Of a DNA stretch of 59,347 bases, positions 53,485 to 59,347 are shown in pieces. The first letter of the stretch is position 1. Every line of letters begins with the position of its first letter. Source of the stretch: Pseudoalteromonas rubra (lineage in GTDB: Bacteria; Pseudomonadota; Gammaproteobacteria; Enterobacterales; Alteromonadaceae). A model generated the notes under the pieces. The model was not told the DNA's origin. It saw nothing but the letters and a program-made list of their open reading frames with translations, and searched no databases. Location of the stretch: assembly GCF_005887115.1 (NCBI RefSeq), contig NZ_PNCJ01000039.1:1-59347 (forward strand), read 5' to 3'. A program made the position numbers and the translations under genes.

Positions 53485-54422
53485 TGCACCGTTTTTTGTT
53501 GGCACTGATACTTGGCACCACCTTTTCGAGCGCGGCGTACACTGTACGAGCACCGCTAGAAATTCGAGTGACATCAGGTGCTAATCCTTATGTTCTTCAG
53601 CTAATTGAGCTGGCGTTGTCCTATCAGCCGAGACCCGTTAGCTTAAAAACTGTTGCAGGTATTCCAACGCAAACGCGGGCTGTACGCCTGCTTGGTAAGC
53701 AATCGGGCATTGATGTATTTTGGTCCGTAACCAGTAAAGAACGAGAACAACAAGCACTGGCGATACGTATTCCGTTGGTAAAAGGGCTACTGGGGTATCG
53801 CATTCTGTTTGTTGATACCAACCGCGCTGCTGAGTTTTCGGATATTAAGCATTGGGGGCAGCTCAAGCCACTGCTGTTTGGGCTTCGCCATGACTGGCCT
53901 GACAGAGCAGTGTTTGAGCGTAATGGATTTCAGGTGGTGGCATTTCACGACACAGAAAAAGCGATGACCATGCTGAGTAACAGGCGGCTGGATGTGGTGC
54001 CGCTGGATATACTGGCAGCCGAAGATTTCTCGGCACGAACTGACGTCATGGTGCAACCACATCTGTTGATAAACTATCCCTCGGCCGTCTATCTGTTTGT
54101 CGATAAAAACAATACACATCTGCATGCTCTGCTAAAGTCAGGCCTGGAACAGGCCATTGCTGATGGCTGTTTCGAGAGATTATTTCGTAGCCACTTTGCT
54201 AATCAACTGGAAAAACTTGATTTAGCCGAACGTGTGAGGCTGACCATGCCTAATCCTACACTGTCTGCTGCAACACCTTTATCACGCAGCGAACTGTGGT
54301 ATCAACCAGGAAAATACAATGACAATAATAACACGCAACACAAATCAAGCGATGAGCCTGTCAGCCTTGTTACTGCTCATGCTCACTGCTTGCCAGTCGA
54401 CAGACAAGCAAGCACAAACTGA
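53484..54422 (+). CDS. Periplasmic binding-protein-like protein in the tam operon
   Basis: A 312-residue protein with a signal peptide (about 1-20) and a solute-binding-like fold resembling the other small one at 1120-1803. It starts on the last base of tamB. The last about 35 residues overlap the cyclophilin gene for 104 bases; the tail after Trp-Tyr-Gln-Pro-Gly looks unlike the conserved part and might come from loss of an earlier stop. Ligand unknown. Its link to TamAB, if any, is undescribed to my knowledge. Confidence 0.7.
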   Translation: MHRFLLALILGTTFSSAAYTVRAPLEIRVTSGANPYVLQLIELALSYQPRPVSLKTVAGIPTQTRAVRLLGKQSGIDVFWSVTSKEREQQALAIRIPLVKGLLGYRILFVDTNRAAEFSDIKHWGQLKPLLFGLRHDWPDRAVFERNGFQVVAFHDTEKAMTMLSNRRLDVVPLDILAAEDFSARTDVMVQPHLLINYPSAVYLFVDKNNTHLHALLKSGLEQAIADGCFERLFRSHFANQLEKLDLAERVRLTMPNPTLSAATPLSRSELWYQPGKYNDNNNTQHKSSDEPVSLVTAHAHCLPVDRQASTN

Positions 54423-55239
54423 CGGCATCACGATAGCATCAGAGCAGCGCTCGCCGGCTAACATCATTGCTCAGGCACACAAAGATGACTGGCGATTGGT
54501 TGCTGCAGATAACATTCTAAAAATCACCTTGCCAACAGGACCGGTTTACGTAGAGCTGAATCCCCTGCTGGCGCCGGGACATGTTGATAATATTAAAGCG
54601 CTGGCCCGGGAAGGTTTTTATCAGGGCCTCAACATGTATCGTTTTGTCGAAGGCTTTGTTGCACAAGGTGGCGATCAGGGTGGCAAGCGAAAGCCCGTTA
54701 ATGGAAAAAAAAGCATCGCTGCTGAGCTTTTCTACACCACGAGTGAGGCCCTTACTATTACTGAGCTGGGACTAGATGATGGCTATGCCCCCCGAACAGG
54801 GTTTTTAAATGGGTTTGCGGTGGCACAGAGTGAAGATGGCAAGCGTACGTGGCAAACACATTGCCCCGGCACGTTTGCTATGGCACGTCAGAACAGTGCA
54901 GACAGTGGTGGCAGTGAGTTCTACTTTACGTTAACTGCACAACGTTATCTGGATTTAAATACCACCGTGTTTGGCCGCGTTTTGGCGGGGATGGAGCACG
55001 TTCAACGGCTACACCGAACGCCAACCGCTGGGCAGGTTTTCAACCCTATAGTGGCTGTTGAGGTACTGGCAGACACACAAGACAAGCAACGCTTTATGGT
55101 ATTTAACACACAGAGCGAGGCATTCCGAGCGCTGATCGCGGCGCGGCAGAACCGCCCGGAAGCCTGGTTTTTACACCAGGCCAATCATACCGATGTGTGC
55201 GCGATCACCGTGCCGGTGAAAGCATTTACTGGCGATTGA
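54319..55239 (+). CDS. Lipoprotein peptidyl-prolyl isomerase (cyclophilin)
   Basis: A 306-residue protein with a lipoprotein signal peptide (lipobox Leu-Thr-Ala-Cys, residue 25) and a cyclophilin domain (about 65-255): Phe-Val-Glu-Gly-Phe-Val-Ala-Gln-Gly-Gly-Asp, Phe-Ala-Met-Ala-Arg, Gly-Gly-Ser-Glu-Phe-Tyr-Phe and Val-Phe-Gly-Arg-Val. It acts at the envelope on proline bonds. ATG 54319 has AGGAAAA six bases ahead; it lies inside the upstream gene. ATG 54352 is the alternative and would still overlap. Its 3' end overlaps queF by 14 bases. Confidence 0.9.
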   Translation: MTIITRNTNQAMSLSALLLLMLTACQSTDKQAQTDGITIASEQRSPANIIAQAHKDDWRLVAADNILKITLPTGPVYVELNPLLAPGHVDNIKALAREGFYQGLNMYRFVEGFVAQGGDQGGKRKPVNGKKSIAAELFYTTSEALTITELGLDDGYAPRTGFLNGFAVAQSEDGKRTWQTHCPGTFAMARQNSADSGGSEFYFTLTAQRYLDLNTTVFGRVLAGMEHVQRLHRTPTAGQVFNPIVAVEVLADTQDKQRFMVFNTQSEAFRALIAARQNRPEAWFLHQANHTDVCAITVPVKAFTGD

Positions 55240-56071
55240 TCCGGACGTTAAAGGTCGTCTTATTTTGTTCGCTGGAGCGGAATGGATTTATGTCCAGGCC
55301 GCCTCGGCGGGTGTATCTTGCATAGACTTCGAGTTTATCAGGTTCAAATGCACGCAACAGGTCACAATAAATACGCTCAACACATTGTTCGTGAAACTCG
55401 TTATGATCCCGAAATGAGATCAAATAACGCAACAGAGACTCCCGGCAAATCTTCTTCCCTTCATAACGGATCACAATACTTGCCCAGTCTGGCTGCGAGG
55501 TGATCAGACAGTTAGACTTAAGCAGGTGGCTGTGCAAGGTTTCGGTGACTTGAATGTCACTCTCTTGCGCCAGCAAGCCATCGCGGGGACTGTAATCATC
55601 TACTGTAATATCCAGCTCATCGATACACTCTCCCGGTAGGGCAGAAAAGGGTAAACAATCATGGTCGTCTGGGCCATACAGGGTGACGTCGACATCGCAC
55701 TGGGCTGCTACGGATAAGTCTTGTTTCAATGCCTCTTGCACCGCATCAAAGCTGGCAAACTTGCTCTGATTGAAACTATTCAGATACAGCTTAAATGATT
55801 TGGATTCGATAATATGACTGCTCTGACAGGGGAAGACAAATCGGGCAATAGCAACCTGTGGCTTACCTTTGAGGTTCAGCCAGGACAGTTCATAGCCATG
55901 CCAGATATCTTCACCAAAAAAAGGTAACGCCTGCTCGTCTACGGCTATCTGGTCACGATTGAGCTTGCGCGCAATAGGGTGAAGCAGACTAGGGTCGTAG
56001 TGACTGGCGTATTCTGTGGTCTTGCCCAGTACGGAAGCTTTTAACTCGGGGGCGTTATTGTAGTCTGTCAT
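55226..56071 (-). CDS. queF: NADPH-dependent 7-cyano-7-deazaguanine reductase
   Basis: A 281-residue enzyme (E. coli 282). It converts preQ0 to preQ1 in queuosine synthesis. The active Cys is in Ser-Asn-Cys-Leu-Ile-Thr-Ser-Gln-Pro-Asp-Trp; the NADPH-binding Glu-Ser-Leu-Leu-x-Tyr-Leu-x-Ser-Phe-Arg motif lies near residue 215. It is divergent from syd, as in E. coli. Confidence 0.95.
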   Translation of the reverse strand: MTDYNNAPELKASVLGKTTEYASHYDPSLLHPIARKLNRDQIAVDEQALPFFGEDIWHGYELSWLNLKGKPQVAIARFVFPCQSSHIIESKSFKLYLNSFNQSKFASFDAVQEALKQDLSVAAQCDVDVTLYGPDDHDCLPFSALPGECIDELDITVDDYSPRDGLLAQESDIQVTETLHSHLLKSNCLITSQPDWASIVIRYEGKKICRESLLRYLISFRDHNEFHEQCVERIYCDLLRAFEPDKLEVYARYTRRGGLDINPFRSSEQNKTTFNVRINRQ

Positions 56072-56114
56072 GTTGATCCATTAGTAGTTACAATGGCCCC
56101 GATTATAGCGAATA

Positions 56115-56678
56115 ATGAGCGAGAATAGCAGTATGAGCGTGAGCACTTTGATCCTCGAACTTCATGAAAAATTTGCCAACTCGGTACAGCAATCACAGGG
56201 CCACTGGCCATTGATCCAGCATGACGCGCAATGGCCCAGCCCGTGTGAAACAGGAGAACCCAGGGGTGATGGTCTGATAGCGTGGCAGGCGGTGCCCAGA
56301 ACGCCATGTGGTGACTTCAATGCACTAGCCAATGCGCTGGAAACCCAGTTTAGCTCTGAGCTGAATGAATTTTATGGTTCGGCTTACGCGGGCAATATAT
56401 TGGCCACACTGGACGATGAAGAAGTAGAGTTGCTGCAAGCCTGGAATGAAGAGGACTTTGAGCGTTTGCAACAAAATATCACGGGTCATGTGTTGATGAA
56501 GCGACGTCTCAAGCAAGAAGATACCGTCTTTATTGGCCTGGCTGCTCAGGAAGATGTACTGATCACCGTGCAGCTGAGCACAGGAGAGGTCTGTCTTGAG
56601 CGGGTAGGTAAAGCGCCGCACAGAGTGCTTGCGCCTAACCTGACAGCATTTTTAAAGCAACTATCGGCACAGTGTTAA
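56115..56678 (+). CDS. syd: SecY-interacting protein Syd
   Basis: A 187-residue cytoplasmic protein of the Syd family: Trp-Pro-x-Ser-Pro-Cys early, Leu-x-Gln-Ala-Trp-Asn-Glu-Glu-Asp-Phe in the middle and Thr-Gly-Glu-Val-Cys-x-Glu near the end. It binds SecY, probably to check assembly of the translocon. A second start at 56133 is possible. Confidence 0.93.
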   Translation: MSENSSMSVSTLILELHEKFANSVQQSQGHWPLIQHDAQWPSPCETGEPRGDGLIAWQAVPRTPCGDFNALANALETQFSSELNEFYGSAYAGNILATLDDEEVELLQAWNEEDFERLQQNITGHVLMKRRLKQEDTVFIGLAAQEDVLITVQLSTGEVCLERVGKAPHRVLAPNLTAFLKQLSAQC

Positions 56679-56729
56679 TCGTGCGATGTAGGCATTTTGA
56701 GGTGACGCGCAAGGACGTCACCTTTTCTG

Positions 56730-57503
56730 CTACTGAAAATCCCAGGATATATTAGACACCAGTTCGCAGGCATCACATTTAAAATCAAAAATACCAAACC
56801 AGGGCGCTTCTAATGCCCAGTCAGCGCCACAGCTAGGGCAGGTGCGCGCTTTTTCCTGGGCGAGACTTTCCCCGCCAACTCGATATAAATAATAATACAC
56901 CGGCTTTTTGGTGAGGTAACGAATACGTTTACTCAGGTCCAGCCCACGTCGGGTTAGATCGCTGTCGAGGCTTGTCAGTTCATTGAGTGCGGCAAATTCG
57001 CACCGGGTTGCCCCATTTATCTGGATCTGATCACAGGCCTGCCAGTCTTCTTGCCATTTAATCAACGCCTTATAATCACCATTCGCAATGGCTGGAATGG
57101 TATACAAAGGAACTGGTTGGAAGTCATCCCCACAATACAGTGGACTGCATGTGTGCACATAGGTTGTATAGAGGATATAGCTTGAGGGGGATTGGCATTG
57201 GTCGGCACCGTTAGCATGAATATCCTGGCCTATCACTTTGACTTTGGGTGCCAGCAATCCCGCTTGTTGGAGCTGCTCAATGGCATGTTTCACAAAGGGG
57301 CTGTGGTGGAGCGGGTGCAACGAATCTTCGAGCGGACACATTACCCGAGTGATAAAAAAACCTTCCTTTAATACCGTAGGAAATTCATCTCCGATGATCT
57401 GGCCATTAAAACGCAGTGCATTGACGAGCCTGTTGATTGCCTGCTCTGCCTTTTCAAGGGTGGTGTCCTGATAACAGTCAAACGTAAGATCAACCACAAA
57501 CAT
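56730..57503 (-). CDS. Zn-ribbon protein, DUF2310
   Basis: A 257-residue protein ending in a zinc ribbon (Cys-Pro-Ser-Cys and Cys-Asp-Ala-Cys). Annotated elsewhere as possibly nucleic-acid-binding, function unknown. ATG 57503 has GGAG ten bases ahead and starts one base after the next gene upstream ends, so the two are translationally close. In relatives it lies next to syd. Confidence 0.8.
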   Translation of the reverse strand: MFVVDLTFDCYQDTTLEKAEQAINRLVNALRFNGQIIGDEFPTVLKEGFFITRVMCPLEDSLHPLHHSPFVKHAIEQLQQAGLLAPKVKVIGQDIHANGADQCQSPSSYILYTTYVHTCSPLYCGDDFQPVPLYTIPAIANGDYKALIKWQEDWQACDQIQINGATRCEFAALNELTSLDSDLTRRGLDLSKRIRYLTKKPVYYYLYRVGGESLAQEKARTCPSCGADWALEAPWFGIFDFKCDACELVSNISWDFQ

Positions 57504-57504
57504 A

Positions 57505-57777
57505 TTAACGAGACTCCAGCAGGGCAATCAGCTTATCCAGCTTTGCTTCGATACGATCAAGTTGTGTCTCAGAACCGGGTTGTTCAGAATTATCGCGCAG
57601 GCTGAGTTTGTCATCGCATGTCGACAGTATGTCTGGATTATTCTTATATGTCGTCAGTCCCGCTATGATCAGGGGCATAGCCACAGGCTCCGCTAATTTG
57701 GCTTTGGTAGTAGCAACTGTGGGGGTTTTGCCCTGTGCAACGAGTGTGGCAATGGCGTTTAAAACGGCGGGATGCAT
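57505..57777 (-). CDS. Small conserved protein with coiled-coil end
   Basis: A 90-residue protein. The N-terminal part (Met-His-Pro-Ala-Val-Leu-x2-Ile-Ala-x-Leu-Val-Ala-Gln-Gly-Lys-Thr-Pro-Thr-Val-Ala) looks like a small helical, winged-helix-like domain; the last about 20 residues form a heptad coil (Leu-Asp-Arg-Ile-Glu-Ala-Lys-Leu). I do not know its function. GAGGG precedes the ATG. It is likely co-transcribed with the DUF2310 gene. Confidence 0.65.
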   Translation of the reverse strand: MHPAVLNAIATLVAQGKTPTVATTKAKLAEPVAMPLIIAGLTTYKNNPDILSTCDDKLSLRDNSEQPGSETQLDRIEAKLDKLIALLESR

Positions 57778-57961
57778 GATGTGCCCTCTGGAAACAAAAA
57801 CTGGGCGCATTGTAACACCTTAGCCTGCGGAACATCACCAGTAAAACAGCCTGTATTGAAACTGAGCTGAGGAGCAATGAAATAGAGCCGGACTAACTTG
57901 CAAGCTGAAGCAGGGCCGAGCGTAAAGTGATATTTAACACTTACATTTAGTTCAGGCATGC

Positions 57962-58189
57962 TCAACGCAATCGCGCATCCAGCTCGTCTATTACTTCACT
58001 CCAGTCGGCATCTTCTTGGAGAGACTCTTCAATAAAATGTTTTTGCCCTTCATTCCAAAATGGGGCTTCGGCTAGCAACATATCACTGGGCAGACTGTGT
58101 TGACTGAAAAAGGCCTCAATTTTGGCGTCGCTGTTATCCAACCCAAGTTGCGCAAACAAGTTTTTCAGATTATGTGCACTAGTATCCAT
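57962..58189 (-). CDS. DUF2789 family protein
   Basis: A 75-residue acidic protein with the family's Asn-Leu-Phe-x-Gln-Leu-Gly-Leu, Ala-Pro-Phe-Trp and C-terminal Asp-Ala-Asp-Trp-Ser-Glu-Val-Ile-Asp-Glu-Leu motifs. Function unknown. AGAGGGG lies before the ATG. Confidence 0.85.
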   Translation of the reverse strand: MDTSAHNLKNLFAQLGLDNSDAKIEAFFSQHSLPSDMLLAEAPFWNEGQKHFIEESLQEDADWSEVIDELDARLR

Positions 58190-58293
58190 ACACCCCTCTT
58201 GTTGTTTAAAAAGTACGCTATAACTATAGTAGATTTACGACACCGACCAAGTAATTTTCGTCGGATAATCAAAACAAAAAACAAGGACACTCC

Positions 58294-58950
58294 ATGACTA
58301 ACCCTGCATCCACTACACAATTGACAATTAAACACTTACACCCGGAAGACAGTACCGTTGCAGCCAGTCTGTTATATCGAGCCTACCATGATGACAAGTT
58401 GTTTAAAGATGTTCTGGGTGGGTCCGATGAGCAAAGTTATGAATCGCGCTTACGTGCATTGATCCGCGAGGAATTGTCTTGCTTTGGTCAATCTGCCCAA
58501 CCACTGATTGGGCTATATCAGGGTCAATCATTGCTTGCGGTTGCCTGTGTGTTTGAAGCGCAAACCGAGTTGCAAGCATCGCGGCGCTGGGACTGGCGGT
58601 TGCGACTCATGATGAGTGCCGGCTATCTTCAAACGCAGCAGCTGATTGATAAAGAGAAAACCATTCGTGAAGCACTGTCTGAGCAGGGGCATTACTATTT
58701 TCTGTCTTTTATTGCGGTAGAGCCGCAATATCAGGGGCAAGGTTTGGGGCATCACTTGCTTAGCGCGCTGGACGAATTGGTGAAAGAGAACCCACTTTCC
58801 ACGGGCCTCGGGGTGTTTGTTTCAGAGCCTAACCAAAACGCTTTTTTTCAAGAGCATGGCTATGAAAAGCATCAGGTTTTAACTTTCAGATCAGTACAAG
58901 GTGAATTGCTGTTTAAAACTCGAGCAGCCATTATGGAAAAAACACTGTGA
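58294..58950 (+). CDS. GNAT family N-acetyltransferase
   Basis: A 218-residue protein. The acetyl-CoA motif lies near residues 136-150 (Val-Glu-Pro-x-Tyr-Gln-Gly-Gln-Gly-Leu-Gly) with a later Phe-Phe-x-Glu-His-Gly-Tyr motif. It is larger than minimal GNATs, with a helical insert before the core. Substrate unknown. Single gene. Confidence 0.85.
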   Translation: MTNPASTTQLTIKHLHPEDSTVAASLLYRAYHDDKLFKDVLGGSDEQSYESRLRALIREELSCFGQSAQPLIGLYQGQSLLAVACVFEAQTELQASRRWDWRLRLMMSAGYLQTQQLIDKEKTIREALSEQGHYYFLSFIAVEPQYQGQGLGHHLLSALDELVKENPLSTGLGVFVSEPNQNAFFQEHGYEKHQVLTFRSVQGELLFKTRAAIMEKTL

Positions 58951-59122
58951 GACTTTTCTCACATGGATGTAGGTCAAGGCGTTTTAGACCAGCTGATTTA
59001 ACCCCTTACTTGATTTTAGATGATTGATTTATATTGAATTTTCTTTTGTTTCAACTTGATGACTTAAAAAACTATCAGAAAAAGCGCCTTTTCTGACAGC
59101 CAGGATTGCGTAAACTTAATCG
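58951..59122. other. Upstream region of the CsrB-like RNA, with palindrome
   Basis: Gene-free and AT-rich. It holds a perfect 8-bp inverted repeat TCAGAAAA/TTTTCTGA with loop AGCGCC at 59075-59096, about 30 bases before the likely start of the RNA. The position suits a regulator site or the terminator of the GNAT gene; no TGTAAG-N6-CTTACA GacA/UvrY-type site was found. Confidence 0.45.
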
Positions 59123-59347
59123 TGTTCAAGGACGGAAGGACATCAGCGCCAGGAAGCGGTGAAGTGGACAGAGTCAGGATGACTCAGAAAACATCAGGAC
59201 GATGTTGAACAAAGGATGTTAGGAGCGCTTAGGATAAGCGAAGTGGACAGAGTCAGGAAGACTCAGGAAACATCAGGACGATGTTGAACAAAGGACGTTA
59301 GGAGCGCTTAGGATAAGCGAAGTGGACAGAGTCAGGAAGACTCAGGA
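59123..59347 (+). ncRNA. csrB: CsrB-like regulatory RNA (partial)
   Basis: From about 59123 to the window end there are about 20 GGA motifs in 225 bases. Many sit in loops of short perfect hairpins: GAGTC-AGGAT-GACTC, ACATC-AGGAC-GATGT and CGCTT-AGGAT-AAGCG. This is the hallmark of CsrB/CsrC/RsmZ-type RNAs, which bind and remove the translation regulator CsrA. No protein frame is present. The RNA is made of 79-bp modules and runs off the right edge; its 5' end is estimated from the start of the GGA pattern. Which paralogue it is (csrB, csrC or a species-specific one) cannot be told. Confidence 0.85.
59161..59347 (+). repeat. 79-bp tandem repeat inside the CsrB-like RNA
   Basis: The same unit starts (GAAGTGGACA) at 59161, 59240 and 59319, a strict 79-bp spacing, with only a few base differences between units. 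Each unit holds three GGA-loop hairpins and further single-stranded GGA sites. The third unit is cut by the window end. Confidence 0.9.

Noticed and set aside
59161..59347. Protein or CRISPR reading of the 79-bp repeats
   Set aside because: No spacers and no frame; the GGA hairpins explain the pattern as a CsrA-binding RNA.

Overview
The window looks like chromosomal DNA of a marine gammaproteobacterium of the order Alteromonadales, most like Pseudoalteromonas. This is inferred from gene content and order and from recalled family sequences; no search was run. Supporting signs are the block nrdR-ribD-ribE-ribB-ribH-nusB-thiL-pgpA, a thrLABC operon with attenuator, tamA-tamB, divergent queF/syd, several two-component-propeller c-di-GMP proteins, many secreted peptidases, and a CsrB-type RNA. 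It is mostly core genome, with no phage, transposase or CRISPR array.

Left part (1-7 kb): an array of 181-bp repeats, each carrying the last 18 or so bases of a tRNA gene and a terminator. It is followed by small accessory genes (a secreted protein, a DUF1289 Cys protein, a periplasmic binding-protein-like protein, a DUF3283-like protein, a GNAT enzyme) and a very large membrane sensor with propeller, PAS, degenerate GGDEF and intact EAL domains. 7-15 kb: a voltage-gated potassium channel, a PatZ-type acyl-CoA synthetase/acetyltransferase, a TonB-like anchored protein, a Nudix hydrolase, a Tas-like aldo-keto reductase, and dinB behind a likely LexA box. A small terminal-inverted-repeat element lies at 14.8-15.0 kb.

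15-29 kb: a CstA-type transporter and a group of peptidases (M17 aminopeptidase, S9 dipeptidyl peptidase, M49-like lipoprotein) that together suggest peptide scavenging. Among them lie a chemoreceptor, a HIT protein, an HDOD protein, rdgC, and a histidine kinase divergent from a lone receiver protein. 29.6-36 kb: the threonine operon with leader peptide and attenuator, then glyA. 36-45 kb: nrdR and the riboflavin genes, nusB, thiL, pgpA, and a second propeller sensor ending in a GGDEF domain.

45-59 kb: a short H-NS-like protein, radD (apparently with an ATT start codon), rraB, tamA-tamB with a binding-protein-like gene and a lipoprotein cyclophilin in the same operon, queF/syd, three small conserved genes, and a GNAT enzyme. 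The window ends inside a CsrB-like RNA built from 79-bp tandem modules dense in GGA motifs.

The most notable points are the tRNA-tail repeat array at the left edge, the modular CsrB-like RNA at the right edge, the ATT start of radD, the retained histidine in the PatZ-type protein, and the 104-nt gene overlap in the tam operon.
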